64,000 nucleotides of DNA from Labia minor (lineage: Eukaryota; Arthropoda; Insecta; Dermaptera; Spongiphoridae), in contig OY720345.1 of the NCBI GenBank assembly GCA_963082975.1, positions 17,572,491 through 17,636,490 on the forward strand. Direction: 5' to 3'. The notes beneath the pieces were generated by a model, which had not been told where the DNA came from, did no database searches, and was given only the letters and a program-made list of their open reading frames with translations. This document shows, in pieces, positions 47,192 through 59,823 of the stretch. A program made the position numbers and the translations under genes. Numbering within the stretch: position 1 is the first letter of the stretch; every line of letters begins with the position of its first letter.

Positions 47192-48115
47192 GTGAGTGCA
47201 ATGGACACCACTCGACTACATTCACTCACCAGCCAACAACACTCGACTGATTTGCTTCCTTCCACTTTTGGATAAACGAGTTCAAAATTGGAATCTGGCC
47301 CCTCCCCTCTTTTCCCACCCAATCTTGAGTTCACAATCTCTTTACTCCTCACCAAACATTACAAGACTATTTTGATTTACGGAATAAAATAGATTTGAGA
47401 ACCAACCTTCTCTTCTATCGTGGATTGTTTGTAATATTCTTAGATTTTTTTTTTACCTCTTATTCTACTTATTAGGACTGTCTGTGATTGTCTGACCGTC
47501 ATGGTACACTCGTCTTTCTATTCACTAAACAGGAATTATTCTATTTCATTCGATAACTCATGAATTACTCGTCAAAATTTTAAATAATATCCATCCAAAC
47601 CATATTGAAGTTATTATTTAAAAATTTTACACCTCTCCTTTAGATTTAAAAATATTATATTTCATAAATATTAATATTAATTAATATTTATTAATTTAAT
47701 CAAAAGCATGTTGATTATATTCATTTATAATTATTGGAATTTATTGATTGAATTTATTAAAATTAATTTACATCAATCATAAGATAATATATACACATAT
47801 ATAAAATATTTATATTTATATATACTATATTATAAAAACTTGTTCTATTCCAATCCTAAATCATATTTCATACTCTATTTGCTTTAATATCTTTTCGATT
47901 TTATGGTTATATTTAATTTGCAAAATGCATAAAGTTGATGCAATTTCTCGGTAAGCTAACTCTTTTATATTCAATAATATTGTGTATAAATATTATTAAA
48001 ATTTATTTTAAATTATTCTTACTTTTGTACGCCCTACGCAAGGACAACGCCTATCAAGTCGGTTATATATATAAGGTGGCTTATGATCAGGAGAATGGGT
48101 CCTATCAATCTTTAC
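47192..48115. other. Stretch without secure gene
   Basis: The first 200 bases continue the balanced-composition island described above, then AT-rich sequence follows. A short frame ending at 48117 contains YKVAYDQENGSYQSLP, without recognisable family or splice context. Confidence 0.35.
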
Positions 48116-48296
48116 CTTGATTTTTTTTTGATCAGATTTGATTTTTTTTATCTAGTAGCTTCCTAATGTTGACCCCGGAGGCTGGGTTGACTCTGTCTCA
48201 TAGACCCCAGCTAGGGAAATTCCATTGCGAGTCCCGTCTTGAACCCTGGACGACGAGAATGTGAGCCAGCTATGCTAACATCTCACCCTGTGGTGC
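48116..48296 (-). repeat. tRNA-derived SINE
   Basis: On the minus strand, GTTAGCATAGCTGG (48279-48266) matches a Pol III A box and GGGTTCAAGAC (48246-48236) a B box at tRNA-like spacing. A core then follows with CTAGCTGGGGTCTATGAGAC and CCCAGCCTCCGGGGTC, ending in A-rich sequence (AAAAAAAATC repeats near 48120-48150). The head-body-A-tail layout is that of a tRNA-derived SINE. Confidence 0.6.
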
Positions 48297-48299
48297 ATT

Positions 48300-49089
48300 C
48301 TGAAATTATTCTATACCCATTAATCTAAAATTGGGAAAATAATAAATAAATAATAAATAGTTTATTTATGAGAAACAATCAAGGTTTGGATTCTCATAAA
48401 TTTTAATAAATTCATAAAAATTATATCATTAATCAACATTTCAATTCATATGGTTAATATAATAAATCAATTCACATGTTTTTTAAATATATAATTATTA
48501 TATATCATGACAATTTGATTTATATGTATGACATTTTAAAAATGAAAATCTTAGTCTGGTTATTGGACTTTATTTCAAATGGAAAATTTTAATATAAGAT
48601 GAAGAAAAAAATTACTATAAATAATTTTAAATACAAAAGTTCAACTCACAATACTACTCCGCAATAGAAGTCATTTGAAAAAGTCTAACTTAATTTAAAA
48701 TACAAAACCTTTCTCTCTAATCGGAAATCGATCGATATTATAATTAAGCAAGACATTAATAGATAGTAAATTATTAGTAAAAAAAAAATAATTTAAATGA
48801 ATAGAAAATTGTTCAAAGTTGAAATAAAAATTTCGATTTGTTTTTTATAAATTCTACTAACCCAAAAAACTTTAGGAGAATGTAAGTCATTCTTAATCAT
48901 TCCTCTTTTTTCAATCAAATTACAAAAAGAAAGCCACGACTTCTATTTTAGTTAAATACTAATTTGATTTGATTTTTTTTGTTTGCTTTTTTATTTAAAT
49001 AAGTTAACCGTTAATTCTATAAATCTATAACTTTTTATTTAATAATTTATAATAATAATAATTATTATATGTTATATTTGCATAATTAT
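48300..49089. other. AT-rich stretch without recognised gene
   Basis: No features recognised apart from short homopolymer runs. Confidence 0.4.
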
Positions 49090-49567
49090 ACCGACCGACG
49101 ATAGGAAGGGAGGTATTGTTTTCACATCAAATTTCACATGTGGAGATTTTTACATATCTCCACGAATCATGCATTTTCTTAACAGAAAAAAGTATTTTTA
49201 GCATGATGTCTGTCCGTCCGTCCGTATAGATGTGTACAGCCTGAACGGCTCAACCGATTTTGATGAAATTTGGTATATTTACTTAATGCATCAGTGGGAT
49301 GAATTGATCAACTTTTGGTGCAAATCCGGAAACCGGAAGTGGTAGTATTAGCGATCGACGATAGGAAGGGAAGGGTTATTTTCACACCAAATTTCACATG
49401 AGGAGATTTTTTTACATATCACCATGAATGTATTGGTTTTATCCTCGGGAAAAATCATCTTCATTATGTTTTTCTTAATTTAAAATTATGTGACGTCACC
49501 CAGCCCTTCATGACGTCACAGTCTCCTTATTATGATCACGGGCAACGCCGGCTACTTCAGCTATATA

Positions 49568-50581
49568 TCTATAATAATAAAAGCAAGTGTAATGTGTCTG
49601 TCTGTCTGTTTGTTGGACCGAGCTCTCCAGCAAAAACTATCGCACGCAGGGACCTGGAATTTTTTACACGGAAGCACAAAGTGGCTGGCCACCAGACCTC
49701 GAAGCCCGATTTTCGATTTTTTAATTAGAAAAATTTTAAAAAAATTATAAAGAGTAATTAATTAAAAATAGTTTAGTTACCATACTAGATCATAGAGGCG
49801 CTGGTGGCGATAATTTGGTGGTAATTTAAATTCTGAGCAATGTGCAGATAAAAATCTTTTTATATATCTATTGATATTTACAATATCTCAATTAATCTTA
49901 TTGGCCTTTTAAACTTTGAAAACATTCACATTACGGCTATAATTTAATACTATTAATTTTTAAGATTATGTGAGTAAATTATTTTAATTAAGAAAATTTG
50001 ATCTCATAATTGGATTTTCACGTAAGATTTTAATATATAATATATTTTTTAATATTATTTTTATAGTAGTTTAGTGTTATGCTAATTTTATATTTCATTT
50101 TTATTTTGTTTAAAATGATTTTTTTTTAAATAAATTAATAACATTTAAAGTAGCATAAAAAAATTAATCGAGGCAGGAAAATTGATGGGGTTTGAAATTA
50201 ATAGTGATAAGACAAAATAATTAGTATTAGAGAGAATAATATTTGCAAAGAATTTAAATCGAGGTTGCAATCGGGAAATTATTATCAAAGGGGATCAAAA
50301 TTATTAAATTATAGGTCATAAAATAGAGAAGGCTGCGGCCGACAGGGCACATGGCTAGCATGGGAGAGGAAAATATATTGGTGGGAGTTCGATTGGAAAA
50401 CGTCCGTTTGGAAGACCAATTGTGAACAGGGTGGACAATGTAGGAAGGAACGTGAGAGAGATAGGATAGGGTAGGAGTTAGATGGTTATAGCTCGGAATA
50501 GGGACACTCGGGGGGGGGGGGTACAGGGGGCGGAGCCCCCGTCTAGGAGTGAAGAGCGCCGAAGGCGCTCTGATCAGCTAG
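49568..50581 (+). mobile_element. Helitron inserted into A4, with LINE-derived cargo
   Basis: 5' end TCTATAATAATAAAAGCAAG after A; 3' hairpin GAGCGCCGAAGGCGCTC then TGATCAGCTAG and T. The 3' terminal block, including GGGGGCGGAGCCCCCGTCTA, is shared with the Helitron at 32484-32953, so both are the same family by their ends. Copy A1 shows the intact target near 8769. A run of 12 G lies at about 50508-50520. There is no Rep/helicase; the right half holds LINE reverse transcriptase debris. Confidence 0.85.
50158..50500 (+). mobile_element. LINE reverse-transcriptase and C-terminal debris inside Helitron
   Basis: The frame with IEAGKLMGFEINSDKTK (broken by TAA) is a reverse-transcriptase thumb-side motif. 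EFKSRLQSGN and then the tail corresponding to the 42046 LINE (GGGCACATGGCTAGCATGGG, GTGGACAATGTAGGAAGGAA) follow in order but with deletions. Confidence 0.7.
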
Positions 50582-50740
50582 TTAAAAATAAAATAAAATT
50601 AAAAATATTTATGTTATATGCCTATCTGTTTTTTATTAGATTAATAGATATATTAAAATTATTTGAAATTGTTTCTGTAGCTGGAAATTAATTTATTTCA
50701 AACCGTCGGTCGGTTCGGACCTGGCCACAGGTCAACTTAT

Positions 50741-51605
50741 TTAATATTAAAATGTTTAAATTGTTCACTAGGAATCCTAAATGATGGACTTCTGCTCATC
50801 AATTTTTTTAGTTGTCTCTCTCAACATGTGGGGCGTATGTACTACGTTGGGAATCTCTACTCTAGGACCTAAAAAATATTATTTTTTAAATTTAAATAAA
50901 AAAAATTATTTAATTATAGTTATAGTTTAAAATTCTAAATATTTTAAAAAACTAAGAGATATTTTGGTAACATTAACTCTTTTAAAACGGTTTAATGGAT
51001 CTAAAATCTAGACTATTTTTAATACCCTATGGTGTTATTGGAAAATTTACCGAAATCCATCAATCAATTTTACAGTTAAAATGAAAAAATAAATTTTTTG
51101 TATTTCCTTTATCATATAATAGTCACATTGAATAATTATAATGCATTGATTTTTATATCTATTGAAACATGTGTTGTCTAATTTTATTAATGAATTAAAT
51201 AAAAAAACAATTAAACTCATTATTAACACGATAATTAAATTTTAAATGTGCTTAAATGTATATATAATATCCTAGTATAATCTATATTAACATTAACATA
51301 AAAATTAGCAGAAAGAATCAAAGAATACTTTTAAATGGAAGGGAGAAATGGACGATACTGAAAGAGAGACTGGAAAACGGACTAAACAGTACTTTATACG
51401 GAGACTTGGACATAAACTCTTGCTGAGCATGGAGATCAGACAGAGAGATAGACCAACTCTATAAGGAATTAGACAAAAGACTAGACAAGATTCTAAAGCG
51501 CTAGTAAGGATGATTAGGGGATACGGAAAAAAGATTGGATATCTAAAGAGTTATATCATAATGATCGAGAGAAGAAAAAATTAAAGAAATGAAAAATAAA
51601 TAAAA
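50741..51605. other. Stretch with MITE remnant and purine-rich block
   Basis: ACTACGTTGGGAATCTCTAC near 50835 looks like a decayed end of the 546-1019 MITE family. About 51310-51600 is strongly purine-rich on plus (GAAAGAGAGACTGGAAAACG) with no long frame. It is unidentified. Confidence 0.35.
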
Positions 51606-52184
51606 AATCTCTGAAGTGCCCCCACTCGCCTATTTCGCCAATTGAATTGGATTAATTAACATATATTATATTTAAATTAAATTTAATTAATTATATAAAT
51701 TATAAATTAATTATAATTAAATTGGATTCGATAATTAATTAAAAAATTTAAAATTTACATTAAATTAATTAATTGACATATATTAAATTAAAATTTAAAA
51801 CCTTTACCTTCATTTTTAAGTCAAAATTTAAAAATTAATTCGCGTGTTTGGCTCTTTCTTGATGACACCACGTCACGTTCTGGGGCGTGATTACCAGTTA
51901 ATATGCTAAAGAATTTAAAAAATTAATTCCGGTACTTTCAGCGATTCAATCAAGCTGAAATTCTAAATATAGTAGTTTTATACAATTTTTAATCATGTGA
52001 AAAACTATCAAACATATATCTTTATTTTTACGGTCACTTTAGAGGAAAAAAAATGAAAACGTGGTAGGTAATGGTCCTCTTCCGAATAAGCTACATTTCT
52101 CAAAAGGTGATAGAAAACTACGAATTTTGAATAATGCCCGTGTACTAAATTTCATTATTCTAGCTCAAACCGTTTTTGAGTATC
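51606..52184 (-). mobile_element. Family B element fragment (B10)
   Basis: From a diverged 3' end (AGTGCCCCCACTCGCCTATT) through CACCACGTCACGTTCTGG and TACGGTCACTTTAGAGGAAA to CTCAAACCGTTTTTGAGTA. The 5' hairpin and microsatellite are lost. Confidence 0.7.
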
Positions 52185-52308
52185 TAATTATTAAATTTTA
52201 GTGATAATAGTATTATATTAAATGGGAATATGTTTTAAACTCTCTTTTTTTGAAAAAAAAAATGGCAAATTATCTTTTCATATTTGAAATTTATGTATTT
52301 TAAAAATA

Positions 52309-52881
52309 AGCTGGAGTGTCTCCACTCGACTATCTCGCATTTTGAATTAGATGAAATAACATATATTATATTTAAATTAGATTTAATTAATTAAATTAAA
52401 CATTAAAATTATTAAATAACATTTATTAAACCAGCGCGTGTTTGGCACTTTGTTGATGCCACCACGTCACGTGCTGGCGCGTGATTTGCAGTTTTAAAAA
52501 ATTAATTCAATCAAGCTGAAATTCTATATATAGCTGTTTTATGCAATTTTTAATCGTATGAAAAACTATCAAACATATCTCTTTATTTTTACTGTAACTT
52601 TAGAGGAAAAAAAATCAAAACATGGTAGGTAATGGTCCTCTTCCGAATGAGCTACATTTCTCAAAAGTTGATAGAAAACTACTAATTTTGAATAATCTCC
52701 ATGTACTAAATTTCATTATTCTAGCTCAAACCGTTTTTGCGTAATCTTGACGACACACACACACACAGACATTTTTCTCAACTTAGTGAAAATAACCCAG
52801 GGTGCTTCAAAACGTATAAAAACATCAAAATATCATCATCGAAAATTTTCATGATCGCAATACTATCTCTCGTGAGATAGT
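52309..52881 (-). mobile_element. Family B element (B11)
   Basis: Complete from AGCTGGAGTGTCTCCACTCG to the hairpin ACTATCTCTCGTGAGATAGT. The microsatellite is a short (AC)n. Confidence 0.75.
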
Positions 52882-53678
52882 AAAAATGCATCTTCTTGTA
52901 TTATAAATATTTTTGTAAACAATCAGTAATTGTAAAAATTTTGTAAATTTGTTAAACTCTCGAAAAGAGTTAAGAACAAATAAGGAAATAAATACAAGTA
53001 AATAACATAAAATAAATGCATATATATAGGTATATATTCATATATGACTTGTTATTGTTATGTTTTTGTTATAATAGATAAATTATATAAAATGTGTTTT
53101 TTCAATGTAAGTATTTTAATACATATATATCAAATAAGAAAGGTGTATTTTTTTAAATTTTCTATCCAATCGACTGGTATTGCATGAAAAGGTAACGATA
53201 ATCACGGATTAAAAAGGAGAGCGTGATGCCGTTATCCCCGTGCGTAGTGACCTCCGTGAGCCAGTCAGCCAGAATGACAGACACTCACCTGAGAAAGAGA
53301 AAGCCACAACGAGAGAGGAAGAAACCAACTACAACTAAAATACTATTTCCAATGATCATGAATTCATCTTTGTTGTCAAACTGTCAATATTATCATCGTT
53401 TTTATGGTAAATTAAAATTTTTTCAACCAGAACACAAACTAAAATTATTATTTAAAATTATTTATTATAGTTGATTGATGTTAAGTTAGAATATAATTTA
53501 ATATTAAAAAAGATTTATTAGAAATTTGTTTTAATAATACTAGAGTGTAGTAAAAAGTTTCATTTATGCTAATAATAAAAATAAAATTTCTTAACTGAAA
53601 AACGTAATGAATTTTCAATGGATGAATGATAAAACAAGACTATTAATGGTTAATAAAAATCGGACAACCCAATTAATA
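52882..53678. other. Stretch with a balanced-composition island, no secure gene
   Basis: About 53160-53345 is markedly less AT-rich (GTGACCTCCGTGAGCCAGTC) and holds an 83-codon frame on plus (53223-53471) without recognisable domains. On minus, CTTTCTCTTTCTCAG followed by GTGAGTG could act as an acceptor or donor. It may be an unrecognised exon. Confidence 0.3.
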
Positions 53679-53968
53679 AGCTGGAATTTGAATTTGATTA
53701 ATTAACACATATATTATATTTAAATTAAATTTAATTAATTAGATTATAAACTAAAATCAATAAATAATATTTATTAAACCAGCGCGTGTTTGGTTCTTTG
53801 TTGATGGCATCACGACACGTGCTGGCGCGTGATTTGCAGTGTTAAAAAATTAATTCCGGTACTTTTAGCGATTCAATCAATCAGAAATTATATATATATA
53901 GCAATTTTATACAATTTTTAATCATGAGAAAAAATTATCAATCATGTATCTTTATTTTTACGATCACT
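53679..53968 (-). mobile_element. Family B element fragment (B12)
   Basis: Begins AGCTGGAATTTGAATTTG (palindrome deleted), includes CATCACGACACGTGCTGG and ends at ACGATCACTA, ten bases before the next copy. Confidence 0.65.
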
Positions 53969-53977
53969 ATAAAAATA

Positions 53978-54513
53978 AGCTGGAGTGTCTCCACTCGACT
54001 ATCTCGCAAATTTGAATTGGATTACATAACATATATATTATATTTAAATTAAATTATAAATTAAAATTAATAAATAATATTATTAAAACAGCGCGAGTTG
54101 ATGGCACCACGTCACGTGTTGGCGCGTGAGATTAGCAGTATTAAAAAAATTAATTCTGGTACTTTCAGCAATTCAATCAAGCTGAAATTCTATATATAGC
54201 AGTTTTATAGAATTTTTAATCATGTAAAAAATTATCAAACTTATATCTTTATTTTTACGGTCACTTTAGAGGAAAAAAAATCAAAACGTTGTAGATAATG
54301 ATCCTCTTCAGGTTGAGCTACATTTCTCAAAAGTGGATAGAAAACTATGAATTTTGAATAATGCCCGTATACCAAATTTCATGATTCTAGCTCAAACCGT
54401 TTTTGCGTAATCTTATCTACATATACACACAGACATTTTTCTCAACCTTAGTGAAAATGACTCAGGGACCTTCAAAACGTATAAAAACATCAAAATCTCT
54501 CTGGTGAGATAGT
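53978..54513 (-). mobile_element. Family B element (B13)
   Basis: From AGCTGGAGTGTCTCCACTCG to CTCTCTGGTGAGATAGT. The segment with the cytosine-rich CGAAAATTTTCGTGATCGCA block near the 5' hairpin is deleted. It is adjacent to B12 in the same orientation. Confidence 0.75.
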
Positions 54514-55161
54514 CAAAATACTCATTTTAGTATAGTTTGTTTCTTTTACAACATATGCAAATTAAATATGTAAAAGTATTATTAAAATTATACAAATTGA
54601 TTAAGTATGAGTTTTTGAAATCTTTTCTATAAATCCTTAAAAACGATTGATAGAAAAATTTTCATCTAAATTATTCAAATTATTTGAATAATCGGATCTA
54701 CACCATATAATTTATATTTTAAACTTTCCCTTTCATTTAGAAAGTATAAAATATTTTATAAAATGTATGCAATGGAGATGAGGTCTCTATTTTAAAAAAT
54801 TAACTAATTTATAGTTAATGAAAAAATTGTGAGAGGACAGAACCTGATCTTCTTTCTATAATAAACCTGCCCATTAAAATTGAAAATAATCAGCTTGATA
54901 ATTAGGCAACCAAATTTTATAATAATAATTTTTATTGAATCATAATATTATGAAAGGATTATTTATTAAATTTTCACTAAAAAACTACAACAAGTAGGAT
55001 GGAATTCCATGGGTCTAAGATCGATTTAATTGTAAAAAAAATTTCTAGAAACTCTACGATTAGAGCTGCTGTTTAACTGGATGGCCTTGGCATTGTCAGC
55101 TTTCCGAAGGAACTCCACACAATTACCAATTTCTAATAGTGATAATATTATACTATCAATA
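54514..55161. other. AT-rich stretch without recognised gene
   Basis: No gene or repeat recognised; ends at the TA flank of the next mariner copy. Confidence 0.4.
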
Positions 55162-55973
55162 CGAGGTTTGTTCAAAAGAAAAGGTGAATTTTGACTTTAA
55201 AGTAATTCTTCTCAGATATAATGCACTTATGTCTTGTTCCAATCGTCGAAGCATTTCTTAAATGCGCTTTTCGGTATGGCCATCAGCTCGTTCTTCGATT
55301 CCAACTTTATCTCATCAATTGAGACAAAATGCTTTTCTTTCATTGGTCTCTTTCGTTTTGGGAATAGGAAAAGTCGCAGGGAGCCAAATCTGGTGAATAC
55401 GGTGGTTGAGGCATGATTATGGTATTGTTTTTGGCTAAAAAATCAAGAACAAGATATGATGTGTGAGCTTCTGCATTATAATCATGCAGAATCCATGATT
55501 TGTTTTTCCACAATTTCGATCGTTTGAGACGTATTGCTTCACGCAAGCGTTGCATAACTTCATTGTTGTATTAACAGTACCCAGAAGTCTTGATGAACCA
55601 TGCCATTTTAATCGAAGAAAACATTGAGCAAAAACTTCATATTTGGCGTGTTTTTTTTAAAGCGCTTGTATCACTTATAAACATTTTTTTGAGACAAAGT
55701 AGACTCGTTCAATATCACAGTCAACATTTGAAGTGCGTTTTTAACGCAAAATTTAATACAGATTCTTTGATTCAGTTTTTTAAGTAAAAAATCGAAGAAC
55801 ACACAAAAACGTGACTAACTTTTACAGTTGTCAAAAACAAACTACTAATCCAATATGACTGATAATGTCAACATATGATAAACACACGTGTACCAACATA
55901 ACAAAATTTCAATAATCGAATATAAACAATCCGCGAAAATTCAAAATTCACCTTTTCTTTTGAACAGACCTTG
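55162..55973 (-). mobile_element. Mariner relic, internally deleted
   Basis: Ends CGAGGTTTGTTCAAAAGAAA and its mirror, both next to TA. On minus, broken frames give an N-terminal piece (ESTLSQKNVYKWYKRFKKT-like, transposase DNA-binding region) and, at 55555-55340, SWILHDYNAEAHTSYLVLDF then NNTIIMPQPPYSPDLAPCDF. The second Asp (HDYN) and third Asp (SPDL) are visible, while a frameshift follows CDF. It shares its ends with the copy at 39090. Confidence 0.85.
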
Positions 55974-56340
55974 TATATTATACAATCGTTGATAGTAATT
56001 CTTCCATCATTCCCAGATGTTTTTAATTGATATTTTTAAATCAAATGTTTTAAATTTATGTAACATTTATTAAGTGTTGGGGTAGCTGGTAAGTACTTCT
56101 TTACGATCCAGGTAGAGACTTACCACAGGGATACGACACTGCTCTGAGCGAGCCTTGATTTTCCCAAGTCCTTAAATTAGTGAATTATCATGTCCCACCT
56201 CCTAAATCCTATCTTTTAAAAATTTTCATTCTATATCCTTTGCCATGCGTGATATTCAATCACTATGACTATCAAACCATACACGGACTTCTCGATCTGA
56301 CAGTAGGTATATAATGCAAGACCCCAGCTTGTAAGAATAA
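55974..56340. other. Unidentified stretch
   Basis: Around 56080-56180 the composition is more balanced (GGTAGAGACTTACCACAGGG) and could be part of an old element. No frame or boundary recognised. Confidence 0.35.
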
Positions 56341-56843
56341 TGGGTAATTGATTAGTCTAATGTATGGTGGATTTTGATAAAATATTACCAGTGGATTATT
56401 TTTTTGATTCAAAACAAACTTTCCTTGAGAAATATGTGGCGGTCACTTCTAGTTTACGAGATAAAAATTATTAAAGTTTGCATATAAATCCATTGATATT
56501 CTATTTAGTTACCTTGTTTTATTATTTTAACACCAGAGGGCTCCACTAATTTTCGGTTTTATAAGTTCTGTTTGGATATAAGAAGATTAAAAAATTAATT
56601 AATTAAATTATTTTCCTATATCCAAACCGAACTTATAAAAACCGAAAATTAGTGAATTAGTCAATAAAACATTATTAAATGGCTGCTCATTCATAATATG
56701 CAAACTTTAATAATTTTTATCTCGTAAACTAGAAGCGATCGTCAATTACTTGTTAAGGAAAGTTTGTATTGAATCAAAAAAAGGAATCTACTGATAACGT
56801 TTTATCAAAATCCATCATGCTTCGGTTAAACTAAATAAATCCC
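56341..56843. mobile_element. Family D foldback element (D4)
   Basis: Left arm TGGGTAATTGATTAGTCTAA, GGATTTTGATAAAATATTAC and TAGTTTACGAGATAAAAATT is mirrored by the right arm ending GTTAAACTAAATAAATCCC. A nested inner inverted repeat lies in the loop (TTCGGTTTTATAAGTTCTG against its mirror). Confidence 0.75.
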
Positions 56844-58249
56844 GAATGATGAAGTAACTATTACTGGACAGCTGGATTCTGAACTCGCAGAACCCGCATT
56901 TTTAAGTATCAATTAAGAAATGTTCTAAATATATCATATTAAAAGGTAATCAATTTCATTGCATTAAAATTATATTTTATAAATTATTATTCAAGAGATC
57001 TGAGTATTACGTTATTCTTTTGCAGGTGTATTATATATTACATTAACAAATATATATATATATACACATATATATATATATATATATAGATATATATAGA
57101 TTACATTATCCATGAATTTTTGTAACAAATTTTCTTTAAGTAAAGCATTGATGAGCAACCTTCCCCTAAATAATTACTTTTTAATATAATATTTAATAAT
57201 TAAAATAAAATATTATTGTATACCATTACTAAACACTTCATAAAATTAAAAAAATAAAATAAAATAATTTTATATATTTAGTAGTTATAAGATATTTATT
57301 AATATAATAAGATATATAGTATAATAAAATATATAGGAATAGAGATATAGATATAATTAAAAATAAAATATTACTTTCTAATTTCATCCCATAAATTTTA
57401 TTTGTTTATAATAAATTTGAAATTTATCGTTAAATGGATACATGAATAATTAAAAGGCTTTTAAAATTCCAAGGACTATATATTTAGTATTTAATAATAG
57501 ATAATTTCAAATAAAAATGAAGTGGAATTACTGAAACAATATATCATCTATTTTAATAAATAATATCATATTTTTATGAAATTTCTCAAAATAATTATAT
57601 CTTCATTTATACATATAATATTATATATTCTTTTGATTGATTTAAATTTGTGAGAATACACTTTTTTCTTACTTTATTTAATCTATTTCACTTTCTTCAT
57701 TTTTAGTCTTAATCTCTCTGTCTTTATTCTAGATGAATATTTTCTAAAATTGCTCGAGGCCCGGATGAACATCCTTTCATTTCATTACTCCTCTCTCTCT
57801 TAATAAAGAAATGATGGTAAAAAAAAATAGAAATTGTAATTAAGAGTAACATTTATAATATAAAAAAATAAAGCATTTAGATAAAAGATGCCAAAAGTTT
57901 CTATTCTAATTCTATTATTATGTATTTTGAAATAAAATAAAATAATTAATTAGATCTTACAAAAAAAAACAAACAAGAAAAATAGTTTGTTGTAAGAAGT
58001 AAGCAGAACGAAAACAAAAGAAATATGTTATTCATATGTTTTTTTTTAATAAACCCCTACAATGAAAAAATTATATTAATCTAAATATATTTTATTTTAT
58101 AAATATTTACTGTCTTTATTATGTGTAAGAGAAAGTTATTTTATCTATTTTATCTCTCTCTTATATCCCTTCTTATATTGTGCAAAATTATTGTTTTATA
58201 TATTTTAATTTTGATTCCCTTTGATAATAATGTTGTCTAGAAAAACTCC
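56844..58249. other. AT-rich stretch with TA repeats
   Basis: Long (TA)n tracts at about 57047-57105; otherwise no features recognised. Confidence 0.4.
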
Positions 58250-58660
58250 TTTACTGCATAATAACAGGCGTTACCCGATTGAAACCTCGATTTAAATTCT
58301 TCTCGAATATTATTATGCTTCGTAATTACAGAACCTAATTATTTAAATTTTTCTAGATTTTCTACAATTCTACGTTTTGTATATTAAGATTTTGTGTGTT
58401 ATTACTGTTACCCTCTGCTATTAATTTAATTAATTTCAAGCTCAACATCTTTTCCAGTGTCTATTAATTTTTCTTCATCATTATATGTGTTTATCGAATT
58501 TATTTAAATCGTCTGCGTAACCTAATATTCGAATTTTTTTAACTAATTGGATTTCCGAATTTGCAACCCGAAAGTTTCTGATAATTGATTCCCACATCTT
58601 ACTCTTCCTTTACTCCCTTCAAGACAAATTTGAATCATACCTACTATTTTTTCGGAATTC
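58250..58660 (-). mobile_element. LINE reverse-transcriptase fragment
   Basis: Reading minus, decayed frames give MIQICLEGSKGRVRCGNQLS, then GYADDL (58519-58508, the RT catalytic YADD), then KDVELEIN and KFKYLGSVITKHN-like sequence with FKSRFQSGNACYY. The order matches RT motifs from palm to thumb of an RTE-like non-LTR element, with many stops. It is the same family as the 50158 debris (shared FKSR-QSGN block). Confidence 0.75.
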
Positions 58661-59756
58661 TAATTAAAATTAAAATTTGTAAAAGTTTACCCCAATTTAA
58701 AGTGTGAAAGTTATTTTATAATTGTTATATTTTTTGTTTAGATAAAAAAAAAACAACTAAAATCGTGAAAATCGAATCTAAATCGTAGATTTCTTAAGAC
58801 AGATTAATGCCAAAAGGTTTGTATATCTACATATTTATCTTATAAACGAAAAGAAAGTGGAAAGGATAATAGCTGTATAGTTAATTCCTGTAGAGAAGTT
58901 GATAAACTAATTAAAAAAAAACATTTTTATAGCAATTTCTAGGAGTATAGATGTACCAAGATGAATTTAAATAATCATGTTGGAATATAAATGAAATAAA
59001 ATTGTAACGTCGTGTAGAATATCTGTTTTATTTGAAGTCTAGAAAGTCATGTTAATGTATACAATTAATTAAAATATACAAATTAACCTTTCTCTCTTCA
59101 ATAAAAAAAATTTGTTTAGAAGGAATTAAATTCTAGCAAAGGATAAATAAAACACCGATTCAATATAAAAAAAGATACGTGTTTTTTTATCATTCATATA
59201 TAGAAATTATTAACATTTAAAAGAATTTTTTTCATATATACGAATATATATATATATATATATATAAATTTTATTTTATAAAGAGAAACAAATATTAAAC
59301 ATCTATATAATGATTTTATTAATATTTATTTATATAATATATTTTTTATAATATTTAATTATTTATTTAACATATAAGTAGTATAATTTGTTTAATCAAC
59401 ATTTAATAAAAAATGATTATCATTTTTTTTTTGGCACAAATAAAATACTGTTACGGTTCTTGTATTTATTACTCTATATTCAATTCTTCATAAATATAGT
59501 ATATGTATATATATTTATGTCGGTATATATTTATATATAATTTTTATTTTTTTTTAATTTTTAAAATTTTTAACTACAACATTTGTATAAAAATTCAATG
59601 AAAATTTGAAATTATTAAAAAATATATATTATTTTTGTCAATCTTTAAATATTAATATTGAAATGTATATATAGAATTGTATATATGATTGATATATTTA
59701 TATTTTTTGTTAAATGTGTTTTAGAAAAGAAAAATGTTTTGAAAATGACATTTTTT
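58661..59756. other. AT-rich downstream flank of UNC93-like gene
   Basis: No gene recognised; (TA)n tract near 59241-59265. Confidence 0.4.
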
Positions 59757-59762
59757 TTTTAT
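59757..59762 (-). terminator. Candidate polyadenylation signal of UNC93-like gene
   Basis: TTTATT on plus is AATAAA on the gene strand, about 62 bp past the stop codon and followed by an A-rich tract. A 12-bp palindrome TCCGCCGGCGGA lies between stop and signal. Confidence 0.4.
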
Positions 59763-59823
59763 TAAATTTTTTTTTTTAATTCCGCCGGCGGAAAATTCTA
59801 TTATTTTGATTATTCATTGTTTG

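Larger units (their letters stand above)
49090..50740 (+). mobile_element. Family A element split by a Helitron (A4)
   Basis: The 5' part (49090-49567) parallels A1, including the internal second 5' end (GCGATCGACGATAGGAAGGG near 49351) and TGACGTCA. The 3' part resumes at 50582 with TAAAAATAAAATAAAATTAA and ends AACCGTCGGTCGGTTCGGAC plus CTGGCCAC. The gap is exactly the Helitron at 49568-50581. Confidence 0.8.
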
